Source: JAZKAR01 sp040389065 (GTDB lineage Bacteria; Pseudomonadota; Gammaproteobacteria; Burkholderiales; Casimicrobiaceae). From it: a DNA stretch of 64,000 nt. The DNA lies in the NCBI GenBank assembly GCA_040389065.1, contig JAZKAR010000020.1, positions 1-64,000 on the forward strand. Direction: 5' to 3'. The notes under the pieces are model-generated. The model searched no databases and was not told the DNA's origin. It saw only the letters and a program-made list of their open reading frames with translations. Shown piece after piece: positions 34,283 through 43,166 of this stretch (position 1 is the first letter of the stretch; every line of letters begins with the position of its first letter). A program made the position numbers and the translations under genes.

Positions 34283-34312
34283 AATAAGCTATTTTTAAGG
34301 TTTTAAAGGCGT
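34265..34312. terminator. 20-bp perfect hairpin spanning the prepilin stop codon
   Basis: 34265-34284 is exactly complementary to 34293-34312 with an 8-base loop. The stop codon of the prepilin gene lies in the left arm. It is probably a terminator shared by the convergent prepilin and yhbY genes, although no long T-run follows. Confidence 0.65.
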
Positions 34313-34334
34313 GTATGAACATCAGCTTTAACAA

Positions 34335-34802
34335 TTAACGTTCTGAAAAGCGACTGGTTCTATGTTTATGTGTAAAGGTGGCTTTAGGTTTGGGGCGTGT
34401 TGAATGCGAAAAGCCAGTAGGGTGTGTTGTTCTACTTTTTGCTTTCGTTGTATCTATTACAGCAGTTTTTTTCTTCTTTGGTAAAGGGCGAAAAAGCACT
34501 AGCTGACGACCGATATGTTGAATAATAACTGCTTGGGCATGTTGAGATATCTGATTGGCTAGCTCAATGCGAGCTTCATGATCTGCGCCCAAAATACGAA
34601 TTTTAATGAGATCATTCGTTAGTAAAAATTTATCTATTGCTTTGATTACATTCTCAGTTAGCCCTTGTTGTCCGAGCATAACTGCAGGTACTAAAAAGTG
34701 TGCGCGTGCTTTTAATGCACAACGGTCAGAAGCAGTAAGCGTAATATTAGGAATAGAAGGTGCAGAAGAGGTTGATGAAGGGGTTAAAACCTGGTCAGTC
34801 AT
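34335..34802 (-). CDS. yhbY: YhbY-family RNA-binding protein (CRM domain)
   Basis: A ribosome-assembly-associated RNA-binding protein of about 155 residues. The start is set at 34802, after AAGGA on the minus strand; an upstream GTG at 34829 has no such site. The CRM domain (about 20-110) has LKARAHFLVPAVMLGQQGLTEN, IKIRILGADHEAR and the IGRQLVLFRP end, all typical. The C-terminal 45 residues are a basic Lys/Thr/Arg/His tail, longer than in E. coli YhbY. It is divergent from rlmE-ftsH, the classic proteobacterial arrangement. Confidence 0.93.
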   Translation of the reverse strand: MTDQVLTPSSTSSAPSIPNITLTASDRCALKARAHFLVPAVMLGQQGLTENVIKAIDKFLLTNDLIKIRILGADHEARIELANQISQHAQAVIIQHIGRQLVLFRPLPKKKKTAVIDTTKAKSRTTHPTGFSHSTRPKPKATFTHKHRTSRFSER

Positions 34803-35123
34803 TGTTGTGTTATCCTTAAGTCTTTGCACATAGTGTAACCGATTTATCTGACTTATGCGCGCTTCTAATTGTTAAGTTAATTTTTGGTTATCTTCTTGGA
34901 ATAAATACGTTTATTAAGAGTATATGTGCATAGTGAAAAAGTTTTTCGAATTGAATATAAAAATTTATAGCAGCATGTTTCACCCTTTTGTACTCGCTGG
35001 GTATTTAGATATAAAATGAGGTATCAGCTAAAATGTTGGTAAGCTTCCTATCTTCATCTATCCTCTAAGAGTAGAATTAGAAAAAAGCTGTAAAGATATA
35101 TTAAGATATGGAATGAGCGGTTA
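34803..35123. other. Divergent intergenic region yhbY/rlmE
   Basis: A 321-base region that should hold both promoters. It is AT-rich, and no -35/-10 pair stands out enough to call. No coding frame is supported. Confidence 0.4.
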
Positions 35124-35771
35124 ATGAAAAAGAACAAAACCAGTCGGGCGTGGATACATCGGCATATTAATGATCATTATGTGCAAGAATCCAAGCGGCT
35201 GGGTTATCGTTCGCGTGCAGCCTTTAAATTAACGGAAATGGATGATCAACACCGTTTACTTAAGGGTGGGATGCGCATTGTAGAGTTAGGCGCAGCTCCA
35301 GGAAGCTGGAGCCAAGTTATATTAGAGCGTACTCATAGGCATGGCGTGTACGTTTTAGTTGATTTGTTGCCGATGGATCCAATTCCTGGTGCAATTATCC
35401 TTCAGGGAGACTTCACTCACGACGTTATCCTTACACAGATCCTTGAAATTATGGAAAATAAGCCCTTGGATCTTGTTTTATCGGATATGTCCCCCAATCT
35501 AACGGGGGTACGCTTGATTGATCAACCGAGAATCATTTATCTGGGCGAGTTAGTACTTGAGTTTGCGATACAGCACTTAGCGCCTCATGGAGCATGTGTT
35601 GTCAAAACATTTCAAGGCGATGGATTCGAGGCATTTATCAAAGCGTTTAGAACAACGTTTAAAAAAGTTTCTGTACGCAAACCTGGAGCATCCAGAGATT
35701 GCAGCAACGAGCTCTATATAGTGGGGCAGGGCTTGAAGCAGATGCATAGAGAAACCTCACAAGGAGTATGA
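35124..35771 (+). CDS. rlmE: 23S rRNA 2'-O-methyltransferase RlmE (FtsJ/RrmJ)
   Basis: Methylates U2552 of 23S rRNA late in 50S assembly, using SAM. The 215 residues carry SRAAFKL (with the catalytic Lys), the SAM loop VELGAAPGSWSQ, the catalytic Asp in LVLSDMSPNLTG, the Lys in VVKTFQGDG and the Glu in SNELYIVG, so the K-D-K-E set is complete. The first residues are basic, with TSRAWIHRHINDHYV as in the family. The stop overlaps the ftsH start (ATGA), giving coupled translation. Confidence 0.97.
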   Translation: MKKNKTSRAWIHRHINDHYVQESKRLGYRSRAAFKLTEMDDQHRLLKGGMRIVELGAAPGSWSQVILERTHRHGVYVLVDLLPMDPIPGAIILQGDFTHDVILTQILEIMENKPLDLVLSDMSPNLTGVRLIDQPRIIYLGELVLEFAIQHLAPHGACVVKTFQGDGFEAFIKAFRTTFKKVSVRKPGASRDCSNELYIVGQGLKQMHRETSQGV

Positions 35772-37789
35772 ACTTGAACAACTGGACCAAGAATGTAGGT
35801 GTCTGGCTTGTGATTGGTATATTTTGTCTATGGATTTTTCAAAGTCTGGACAAATCCCATCAGCAGCGGGGCTTCGTTCCCTATTCAGACTTTATTACTA
35901 AAGTTAAATCGCAATCTATTGTTAGTGCGAATATAGAGGAGCGCACTATTAGCTGGAAAGACAAGCAAGGTAATACAGGAGTAACCTTAGGGCCGAATGC
36001 CTTTGGTGTACCTGCTGTAGTAGATCAGCTAGTTGCTAGTGGTGTAAAGGTTGATTATCGCCCTGATGAAGAGCCTTCATGGTGGAAGAGTATGCTCGTT
36101 TCATCGCTGCCTATGATTATATTTATCGTGTTATGGGTAGTTATGGTTCGCCAAATGAATGGCGGCGGTAAGGGCGGAGTGTTTTCATTTGGTAAAAGCC
36201 GTGCGCGTATGTTAGACGATAGTGCCAATGTGGTCACATTTGCAGACGTAGCGGGTTGTGATGAAGCTAAAGAAGAAGTGGGCGAAATTGTTGATTTCTT
36301 ACGCGATCCCCATAAATTTCAAAAGCTAGGAGGTAAAATTCCTCGCGGTGTATTAATGGTGGGAAGCCCTGGTACCGGAAAAACTCTTTTAGCAAAAGCT
36401 ATTGCTGGTGAAGCTAAAGTTCCTTTTTACAGTATTTCAGGTTCTGATTTCGTGGAAATGTTCGTGGGGGTAGGAGCTGCTCGTGTTCGAGATATGTTCG
36501 AGCAAGCTAAAAAAAGCGCTCCTTGCATTATTTTTATTGATGAAATTGATGCAGTAGGCCGTCAGCGTGGTGTAGGTTTAGGCGGCGGTAATGATGAGCG
36601 TGAGCAAACACTTAATCAGCTGTTAGTTGAAATGGATGGTTTTGAGCCAAACTCTGGTGTTATTGTGATTGCAGCAACTAATCGCCCAGATGTGTTAGAT
36701 CAGGCGCTACTTAGACCAGGCCGTTTCGATCGCCAAGTTACTGTACCGTTGCCTGATATTAAAGGCCGTACCGAAATTTTAAATGTGCATACTCGTAAAG
36801 TACCTCTGGCTTCAGATGTATCGCCAGAAGTAATAGCGCGAGGCACTACAGGGTTCTCAGGAGCAGATTTAGCTAATCTTGTAAACGAAGCAGCTTTATT
36901 TGCAGCGCGTAAAAATAAACGTCTCGTAGAAATGTTTGATTTTGAAGAGGCGCGCGATAAAATTGTGATGGGAACAGAGCGCCGTTCTATTGTGATGCCT
37001 GAAGAAGAGCGCCGTAATACAGCGTATCACGAGTCAGGGCATGCATTGGTGGCTAGATTGTTACCTAAATGTGATCCTGTTCATAAAGTAACTGTTATTC
37101 CTCGAGGGCGTGCGTTAGGCGTTACGATGTCTTTACCAGAAGAAGACCGTTATAGTACCGATAAAGAACGTATTCTTAATGGCATTTCAGTTTTATTTGG
37201 GGGCCGTATAGCTGAAGAAATATTTATGGGTCAAATGACGACTGGCGCTTCAAATGATTTTCAGCGTGCTACTCAAATGGCACATGCGATGGTAGCTCGG
37301 TATGGAATGTCTGATTTAGGAACTATGGTTTATCTTGACGATTCTTCAAATGGATTTTTAGGAACTAACCAGTATGGTCAAGCCAGCGGAGTGTCAGGTA
37401 CGACTCAACGCGAAATCGAGGGTGAAGTTCGTAAAATTTTAGATCAACAGTACAAAATAGCACGAGATCTTATTGAGCTTCATCGCGATAAAATAGAAGC
37501 AATGACGCAGGCATTATTAAAGTGGGAAACGATTACTACTGAAGATATCGATAACATTATGGCTGGGCGCCCTGTAAGAGGCGAGCAGTTATTACCCTCT
37601 TCAGTGAATTTATCTAAACCTGTAGCAGCTGACGGCTCAGCTTCTGATGGAGTTATAAACTTAGATAAAACAGATTCTATTTCTGTAGTCGCTGCAACAA
37701 AGCCTGTTATTACGAGTGTGAATCAACATCCTGCAACAGTAACAACTAACAATGATCATCCGGTGAACCCTTCAACAACACCTATTTAA
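35768..37789 (+). CDS. ftsH: ATP-dependent zinc metalloprotease FtsH
   Basis: An inner-membrane AAA+ protease that degrades membrane and regulatory proteins. The 673 residues have TM1 (about 10-28), a periplasmic domain, TM2 (about 107-126), the AAA module with Walker A GSPGTGKT at 199-206, Walker B IIFIDEID and the SRH region [12 protein letters not shown], and the protease domain with the zinc motif HESGH at 421-425. The C-terminal 70 residues are a variable Thr/Ser/Pro-rich tail. It overlaps rlmE by 4 bases and ends at a strong terminator. Confidence 0.98.
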   Translation: MNLNNWTKNVGVWLVIGIFCLWIFQSLDKSHQQRGFVPYSDFITKVKSQSIVSANIEERTISWKDKQGNTGVTLGPNAFGVPAVVDQLVASGVKVDYRPDEEPSWWKSMLVSSLPMIIFIVLWVVMVRQMNGGGKGGVFSFGKSRARMLDDSANVVTFADVAGCDEAKEEVGEIVDFLRDPHKFQKLGGKIPRGVLMVGSPGTGKTLLAKAIAGEAKVPFYSISGSDFVEMFVGVGAARVRDMFEQAKKSAPCIIFIDEIDAVGRQRGVGLGGGNDEREQTLNQLLVEMDGFEPNSGVIVIAATNRPDVLDQALLRPGRFDRQVTVPLPDIKGRTEILNVHTRKVPLASDVSPEVIARGTTGFSGADLANLVNEAALFAARKNKRLVEMFDFEEARDKIVMGTERRSIVMPEEERRNTAYHESGHALVARLLPKCDPVHKVTVIPRGRALGVTMSLPEEDRYSTDKERILNGISVLFGGRIAEEIFMGQMTTGASNDFQRATQMAHAMVARYGMSDLGTMVYLDDSSNGFLGTNQYGQASGVSGTTQREIEGEVRKILDQQYKIARDLIELHRDKIEAMTQALLKWETITTEDIDNIMAGRPVRGEQLLPSSVNLSKPVAADGSASDGVINLDKTDSISVVAATKPVITSVNQHPATVTTNNDHPVNPSTTPI

Positions 37790-37815
37790 GACATTGGTGT
37801 TGAGTTAATTGTTGC

Positions 37816-37856
37816 AAATGCCCTATACCTAGTAAGGTATAGGGCATTTGTTTTTA
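37816..37856 (+). terminator. Rho-independent terminator after ftsH
   Basis: AAATGCCCTATACCT and AGGTATAGGGCATTT form a 15-bp stem around AGTA, followed by GTTTTT. Confidence 0.92.
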
Positions 37857-37924
37857 TATAACGTTATTTATGATAAAGCACTAGGATATAAGTATTAGCT
37901 AATTAGTTTAGGGATACATTTGTA

Positions 37925-38776
37925 ATGATATGGCAGTGCGGAAAATACATGCTTGATTTAAGTTTGCCTAAAATTATGGCGGTCATTAATGTAACAGAAA
38001 ATTCTTTTTCTGATGGGGGCGATTTTCTTGATCCTTCCACTGCATGTCGTCGTGTAGATGAAGCGTTGAAACAGGGAGCGCATATTCTTGACTTAGGCGC
38101 AGAATCTTCCCGGCCTGGCGCAAAATTTATTGACGAAGGGTTGGAGTGGTCTCGTCTGGAACCAGTATTAAACTATGCTTGTCAGCAGGGAGTTCCTGTT
38201 TCTGTAGATACGTATAAGCCGCAAACGATGAGAAAAGCTTTAGAAGCAGGGGCTTCTATTATAAACGATATTAAAGCTTTATCTGAGCCAGGGGCACTAG
38301 AAATACTTGTAGATGATTTAACAGAGGCTGGCATATGCTTAATGCATATGAAAGGGAATCCTCAAACCATGCAAGTAGCGCCACATTATGAAAATGTTAC
38401 AGATGAAGTAACAGGTTTTTTACAGCAACGTATAGAGTTGTGTGTAAAAAAAGGCATTAAAGGCTCAAGAATAGCGATAGATCCAGGCCTAGGATTTGGA
38501 AAGACGTTGCAACATAACCTTGAAATAATGAGAGAGATTCCTCATCTAACTACATTAGGCTACCCTGTTTTAATTGGGGCATCTCGAAAGTCTTTTTTAG
38601 GAGTTTTATCATCGCAGCCTGAAGCAAAAAACCGTTTAGCAGCAAGCATAACTGCGGCTATTTTTGCAATGAATCAGGGGGCAAAAATTATTCGAGTTCA
38701 TGATGTACGAGCAACAATTGATGCCTTAACGGTTTGGGCCGGATTATCAGGTGAAAAACTTTTTAATACTGGTTAA
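37925..38776 (+). CDS. folP: Dihydropteroate synthase
   Basis: Condenses p-aminobenzoate with dihydropterin diphosphate in folate synthesis. The 283 residues form a TIM barrel with LDLGAESSRPGA, VSVDTYKP, IINDI, IAIDPGLGFGKTLQHNLEIM, LIGASRKSFLG and IIRVHDV. Loop 1 reads NVTENSFSDGG where most bacterial enzymes have NVTPDSFSDGG, two changes next to the diphosphate-binding Asn. This may affect sulfonamide binding or simply be lineage drift. It follows ftsH, as in many proteobacteria, but glmM, which usually comes next, is replaced by a palindromic repeat and grxC. Confidence 0.96.
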   Translation: MIWQCGKYMLDLSLPKIMAVINVTENSFSDGGDFLDPSTACRRVDEALKQGAHILDLGAESSRPGAKFIDEGLEWSRLEPVLNYACQQGVPVSVDTYKPQTMRKALEAGASIINDIKALSEPGALEILVDDLTEAGICLMHMKGNPQTMQVAPHYENVTDEVTGFLQQRIELCVKKGIKGSRIAIDPGLGFGKTLQHNLEIMREIPHLTTLGYPVLIGASRKSFLGVLSSQPEAKNRLAASITAAIFAMNQGAKIIRVHDVRATIDALTVWAGLSGEKLFNTG

Positions 38777-38878
38777 AAGTTACGCAGTTGAGTTATATCA
38801 AGGCATGGCAACGCAGACAGTACAACATAGTACGGCAAGTTGACATAACGCTGAGAGAGTCAACTGCGGAACTTCTAA
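38773..38878. repeat. Palindromic repeat family, copy A
   Basis: An element of about 106 bp in the folP-grxC gap. Its ends TTAAAAGTTACGCAGTTG (38773-38790) and the reverse complement TTAGAAGTTCCGCAGTTG (38861-38878) differ at two of 18 positions. The inner sequence, read on the minus strand, shares TTGTACTGTCTGCGTTGCCA with copies C and D. It lacks the short GGGAC..CCC inner palindrome found in C and D. Confidence 0.85.
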
Positions 38879-38940
38879 CTGGTGTTTAGTAGGCCTGCTT
38901 AAACTCATAATAAAGAATAAAATGGAAGGAAACTATTAAA

Positions 38941-39198
38941 ATGGCTAAAGTCTTAATGTATGCAACTCAAGTATGCCCTTATTGTGTAAGAGCCGAGCAA
39001 CTGTTGCGGCAGCGTGGAATCACCGAGATAGAAAAAGTTTTAGTAGATCGATTACCAGAACGTCGTGCAGAAATGATGGAGCGAACAGGCCGTAGAACGG
39101 TACCGCAAATTTTTATTGATGAGCATCATGTAGGTGGCTGCGATGATCTTTATGCATTAGATCGTGCAGGGAAGTTAGCACCGTTAATCGCTAATTAA
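38941..39198 (+). CDS. grxC: Glutaredoxin 3 (GrxC)
   Basis: A cytosolic glutathione-dependent disulfide oxidoreductase of 85 residues. The dithiol active site CPYC is at residues 12-15, the cis-Pro in RTVPQIFI and the glutathione-binding GGCDDLYALD follow as expected. The ATG at 38941 lies after AAGGAAAC. It stands alone, convergent with pilU, just downstream of palindromic repeat copy A. Confidence 0.97.
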   Translation: MAKVLMYATQVCPYCVRAEQLLRQRGITEIEKVLVDRLPERRAEMMERTGRRTVPQIFIDEHHVGGCDDLYALDRAGKLAPLIAN

Positions 39199-39231
39199 AA
39201 ATGCTTTCTGCTCAACTCCATATGCTTAAAT

Positions 39232-40470
39232 TTATTTGATTTTACTTTTTAGTAAATCTAAATCTAAAGAAAGCATAGGAAGTGCGCCATCAATATTTTT
39301 ATCAAAATTTCCTCCTCCAAAGTTTTTAAGAGAATTCTCACTTTCGTCGCCTGATACTAATAAAGGATCAGCCCCGTGTTGAGGAAGCGATGAATTTTTA
39401 TCACCGGTTTTAATATTTGACTCATTAATAATCCAGGCAAGATTAGTGGGTGAGTCAGCATGTTTCATAGCTTCTTCATAACTAATAGTGCCTTCATGGT
39501 AGAGGCGTGCCAATTCTTGTTCAAACGTTTGCAGGCCTTTATGAAGACTTTGCTCCATGGCTTCTTTAATTTGTGAAAAATCACCTTTTTTGATAAGTTC
39601 GCTAATATGGTACGAGTTAATTAAAATCTCTACCGCTGCATGTAAATTACCATCTTTAGTCTTAACTAATCGTTGCGAAACAATTGCTTTTAAAGCCATT
39701 GAAAGATCAGAAAACAATGCAGTACGTGCTTCGTAAGGAAATAAATTCACAATGCGCGAAAGTGCATGGTAAGCATTGTTTGCATGTAATGTAGATAAAC
39801 ATAAATGCCCAGTTAGCGCATGCAGAATGAGATGTTGCATGGTTTCTCTGTCGCGCACTTCCCCAAGCAATAATAGATCAGGGGCTTCACGCAGACTATT
39901 AATGAGCGCCTCATGATAGGAAATGGTATCGTTGCCAACTTCTCGTTGATTAATAACGCTTTTTTTATGTTTAAATAAAAATTCGATAGGGTCTTCAATC
40001 GTAAGAATATGCCCCGATGTATGAGTATTGCGATGGTCAATCATAGAAGCTAGCGTTGTTGATTTACCCGAGCCAGTAGAACCTACAACCAGAATCATCC
40101 CGCGTTTTTCCATAATAAGTTCAAGTAGAACGGAAGGAAGGCTTAAGCTTTCGAATGAAGGAATATCGCTTTTTACATGGCGAATAACTAATGAAATAGA
40201 GTTGCGTTGAAATAATGCATTGATCCGAAAAACACCTACTTGAGGTTCAATATGCGAAAAGTTCATTTCACGTCGACGTTCAAATGCTTCAAACTGGTCG
40301 TTACTCATCACTTCTTTGGCAATTTGCCGTGACATTTCAGGCAAAATAACTTGCTGATTAACAGGGTGCAATACACCATGAATTTTGATATGAATGGTTG
40401 TTCCACAGGTAATGAATAAATCAGAAGCCTGTTTTTCCATCATCAAATGAAAGAGAGGGCGAATCAGCAC
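39232..40470 (-). CDS. pilU: PilU-type twitching/retraction ATPase
   Basis: A hexameric ATPase of the PilT/PilU family, which depolymerises type IV pili. The 412 residues begin with a PAS-like N-domain (ASDLFITCGTTIHIKIHG). Then come Walker A GSTGSGKST, the Asp box (TIEDPIEF), Walker B LLLLGEVRD, the His box HLCLSTLH, and the PilU-type C-terminal stretch LQTFEQELARLYHEGTISYEEA with HADSPTNLAW. A further C-terminal tail of about 55 residues is polar and not typical. No pilT is adjacent. It may retract the pilus made by the MshE cluster at 27-34 kb or another pilus encoded elsewhere. Confidence 0.92.
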   Translation of the reverse strand: MLIRPLFHLMMEKQASDLFITCGTTIHIKIHGVLHPVNQQVILPEMSRQIAKEVMSNDQFEAFERRREMNFSHIEPQVGVFRINALFQRNSISLVIRHVKSDIPSFESLSLPSVLLELIMEKRGMILVVGSTGSGKSTTLASMIDHRNTHTSGHILTIEDPIEFLFKHKKSVINQREVGNDTISYHEALINSLREAPDLLLLGEVRDRETMQHLILHALTGHLCLSTLHANNAYHALSRIVNLFPYEARTALFSDLSMALKAIVSQRLVKTKDGNLHAAVEILINSYHISELIKKGDFSQIKEAMEQSLHKGLQTFEQELARLYHEGTISYEEAMKHADSPTNLAWIINESNIKTGDKNSSLPQHGADPLLVSGDESENSLKNFGGGNFDKNIDGALPMLSLDLDLLKSKIK

Positions 40471-40500
40471 GGTGATCCTCCAAAAGTAAAATCATGAATG

Positions 40501-40623
40501 TTAGACGTTACGCAGCATTTGAGTTCATTTAAGGCATGGGATGCCCCGCATAACAACGTGGACAGTATCAAGGTGTACAGCAATTCCGAACACGCTAGGA
40601 GAGTGCAGCTGCGTAACGTCTAA
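40501..40623. repeat. Palindromic repeat family, copy B
   Basis: A 123-bp element upstream of pilU. Its ends TTAGACGTTACGCAGC at 40501-40516 and the exact reverse complement at 40608-40623 are a perfect 16-bp inverted repeat. The interior has AAGGCATGGGATGCCCC, matching the other copies only loosely; this is the most diverged full copy. Confidence 0.85.
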
Positions 40624-40766
40624 ATGTTTACTTTTTATCGGCAAGGTATGAGGCACGGTGCAGTGCAACTATTTATTGAATAAAGTTTTAAGGCGCTATA
40701 GTTGCCGATAGAGCCCCAAATTTAAAATAATGATTAGGGCACTATAGAATGCTTTGCTAGCAGGTA

Positions 40767-40790
40767 TAGAGCCTAAGAAAGTAGGCTCTA
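40767..40790 (-). terminator. Hairpin after queE
   Basis: TAGAGCCTA (40767-40775) and TAGGCTCTA (40782-40790) form a perfect 9-bp stem around six bases, just past the queE stop on the minus strand. No clear T-run follows, so terminator function is moderate at best. Confidence 0.45.
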
Positions 40791-40796
40791 ATTGCT

Positions 40797-41444
40797 CTAT
40801 GGAATATTTAAAATTTTATGCGTCTGCAACGATAACCGCCATTTAGGATGCTGACGGCAATAATCAAGCGTAGCCTGAGTATTTTGAACAATCTTTTCAT
40901 TATCCATAGGCTGAAGAAAAAAATGCTTAAAGTTCAGATTTTCGAACGCTTCAGGGAGTGCATCCGCTTGAGGGTAAACAAGTTTAAGCTCATCTCCAGA
41001 TGTAATGTTTAAAGGTGCTGTACTTTTAGGGCTAACAGTTAGCCAGTATTGCCCACGAGTAGGGGGCGGTTGAGTTCCATTGGTTTCTATCGCTACTTCA
41101 AAACCATGTGTATTAAGTGCTTCAATTAAATCATTATCAACTTGAAGTAAAGGCTCGCCTCCCGTTAGTACAACAAAACGAGGTTGATAAGCAGACGATT
41201 GATTTCCTTGGTTCCAACTAGCCATAATCGCACTAACTAATAATTCGGCAGTTGCAAATTTCCCCCCACCTTCACCATCAGTTCCTACAAATTGTGTATC
41301 GCAGAAACGGCATATAGCATTTGCACGATGTTGTTCTAATCCGCTCCATAAATTGCATCCTGCAAAACGGCAAAACACAGCAGCGCGCCCTGTATGGGCT
41401 CCTTCACCTTGAAGGGTGTAAAAAATTTCTTTAATGCTATACAT
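40797..41444 (-). CDS. queE: 7-carboxy-7-deazaguanine synthase (QueE)
   Basis: A radical-SAM enzyme that converts carboxytetrahydropterin to 7-carboxy-7-deazaguanine in queuosine synthesis. The 215 residues begin SIKEIFYTLQGEG, a family signature, followed by the CNLWSG...ICRFCDTQF cluster-binding region (the spaced Cys pattern of proteobacterial QueE), VLTGGEPLLQ, AIETNGT and the C-terminal RLSLQTHKILNIP. All three cluster Cys are present. No queC, queD or queF lies next to it. It follows the methylaspartate lyase gene across a terminator. Confidence 0.96.
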   Translation of the reverse strand: MYSIKEIFYTLQGEGAHTGRAAVFCRFAGCNLWSGLEQHRANAICRFCDTQFVGTDGEGGGKFATAELLVSAIMASWNQGNQSSAYQPRFVVLTGGEPLLQVDNDLIEALNTHGFEVAIETNGTQPPPTRGQYWLTVSPKSTAPLNITSGDELKLVYPQADALPEAFENLNFKHFFLQPMDNEKIVQNTQATLDYCRQHPKWRLSLQTHKILNIP

Positions 41445-41748
41445 AAAGGATACTTATCTTGTTTGATAATAGGCACTATACAAAACGAGTCAATTAGAAA
41501 CAGAGTTAACTAGACGCAGAAAAGCGTATTGCATCATTCGTTTTAAGAACAGTTTTGTATAAATCTGAGTTGAAATAAATTAGCCATTAGTGTACTGCAT
41601 TTTTCTTATCATAAACTTCTTCTAAAAGAAAATATAGGCGGATTAAAAACATCCGCCATCATTGTTTAGTGATGACGGTGGATATATGACTTGGTTACTG
41701 GTTAGCACCAAATTTTTAAGGTTTTATATTTGCATGAGTATAAATGTA
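41445..41748. other. Gap between the methylaspartate lyase gene and queE
   Basis: No coding frame is supported. The stretch holds the minus-strand terminator at 41622-41657 and an overlapping alternative hairpin up to 41682. The queE promoter should lie in 41445-41600, but no clear -35/-10 pair is visible on the minus strand. Confidence 0.5.
41622..41657 (-). terminator. Minus-strand terminator after the methylaspartate lyase gene
   Basis: Read on the minus strand, GGCGGAT pairs with ATCCGCC around seven bases and is followed by TATATTTTCTTTT. The 5' arm can alternatively pair with the upstream sequence ATCCACCGTCAT (10 of 12 positions), a layout seen in attenuators. Confidence 0.65.
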
Positions 41749-42990
41749 CTACGTTAATAGAGGATATTTTGTTTTCAGAATAGCCATTAAGCGAGATTGT
41801 TCATTTCCTGTAATGCTTAGTGCTTCATCTACGCCCATGCCGGGTTTTGCTAACTGCATATCTGCTTGCGTAGCCACTGCCACATGCACAGAAGCACGGG
41901 CAGATAAATCGGTTTCTGTGCAACTTCCGCCAATATAGACGCCTATTCCGTGCTGTTTGCAAAGGATTGCTGCATCCATCGAATTTAATAAGCATCCGGC
42001 ATCGGGGAGTTTAATTTGAATGATATCGGCTGCTCCTTGCTGAGCAAATTGCCGAATATCTTCTAACGTATCGCACCACTCATCCGCTACAATTTTTGCG
42101 CTACAACCTCGGTTTTTGAGTGCTTGTCGAATTTTAATATAGCCGTTAATTTGTGCTTCAGAAGAGCCATAATCAGCAGGGCTTTCAATATGAAGCTGAA
42201 AAGGCGCAGCTGCTTTTGCAAGTTGCTCAATATACGACGCTATCGATTCAGCATCTAATCCAAACTCAAGGCCTATAGTGCCATATACATCAAAATGTAG
42301 AGCAGGATAATAATTTGCATCTCCTGCTTGAGCGATTTGTTGCGTAATCCATTGTACAAACTCTAGTAGTTTTTCTCCTTTTGTACCTAACTTTGCAGGG
42401 CTATTAAATAAACCATGCGGTAAAATCTCTACACGCTTAAGGATCATTTTTTGTGTTTGATTATAACGATCATCACCACTTTGAGCGTAAATCGGCACGG
42501 GCCTAAGAATCATTGGTAGTGAATAAGCATGAACGAGTACTTCTGTCATGGTTAAGCGGAGAAGGTGCGCATAAGCACTTAATATTGCTTGGCTAATACC
42601 ATATTGAATCGATAAAGGTACATGTTGCTCGTTTTTTAATGGCAAAAAAAGCATTTTAAGATCATGACGAATATCTTTAAAATGAATCTGCAATAATCGA
42701 GGTTTTAATTCCTCAATAATTTTTTTAGCTTCAGTAATGTTAAAAACAGGTTCGCGCCCGGCAATGCCGGAATATTGAACGGTTAACATATCGCCCCAAA
42801 GAATAGCACCATCTGCCAAAACAAGGCCCACGCTTAAAGAGCGTGCAGGCATGCGGATAGAAGAAAAACCAGGGGTTTGAGGCGTACCGTTATAGATAAA
42901 GCCTTCTTGAAGGGCGCCAGCGCGAATGGCTTGCTGATCATCGTAAAAAAAAGCACCCATGCCAGGGGCAGTTAAAATGTCTATTATCAT
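41749..42990 (-). CDS. mal: Methylaspartate ammonia-lyase
   Basis: An enolase-superfamily enzyme that removes ammonia from (2S,3S)-3-methylaspartate to give mesaconate. The start is set at 42990, giving the family N-terminus MIIDILTAPGMGAFFYDDQQA and 413 residues, the usual length; an upstream ATG at 43029 is in frame. Key parts: SGDDRYNQTQKMILKR, ILPHGLFNS (catalytic His), metal ligands Asp in HFDVYGTIG, Glu in IESPAD and Asp in VADEWCDT, the catalytic Lys in IQIKLPDAG, and GGSCTETDLSAR. The site looks complete. No glutamate mutase genes are near, so the source of substrate, or the physiological direction, is unclear. Confidence 0.93.
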   Translation of the reverse strand: MIIDILTAPGMGAFFYDDQQAIRAGALQEGFIYNGTPQTPGFSSIRMPARSLSVGLVLADGAILWGDMLTVQYSGIAGREPVFNITEAKKIIEELKPRLLQIHFKDIRHDLKMLFLPLKNEQHVPLSIQYGISQAILSAYAHLLRLTMTEVLVHAYSLPMILRPVPIYAQSGDDRYNQTQKMILKRVEILPHGLFNSPAKLGTKGEKLLEFVQWITQQIAQAGDANYYPALHFDVYGTIGLEFGLDAESIASYIEQLAKAAAPFQLHIESPADYGSSEAQINGYIKIRQALKNRGCSAKIVADEWCDTLEDIRQFAQQGAADIIQIKLPDAGCLLNSMDAAILCKQHGIGVYIGGSCTETDLSARASVHVAVATQADMQLAKPGMGVDEALSITGNEQSRLMAILKTKYPLLT

Positions 42991-43049
42991 AAAAGTTTCT
43001 TTCTTTAATGTAATACCATTTTGAGTCATACCATTTGTTTTAATAAAAT

Positions 43050-43166
43050 TAGAAGTTACGCAGTTGGCTCTCTCTGCGTGGGACGCCCCGCGTTATGGCA
43101 ACTTGCCGTACTACTTGTACTGTCTGCGTTGCCATGCCTTGATAGCGCTCAACTGCGTAACTCCTA
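43050..43166. repeat. Palindromic repeat family, copy C
   Basis: A 117-bp element upstream of the methylaspartate lyase gene. Its ends TAGAAGTTACGCAGTTG (43050-43066) and the reverse complement TAGGAGTTACGCAGTTG (43150-43166) differ at one of 17 positions. It shares a long interior with the reverse complement of copy A but has an extra inner palindrome, TGGGACGCCCCGCG, in its left half. Confidence 0.9.
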
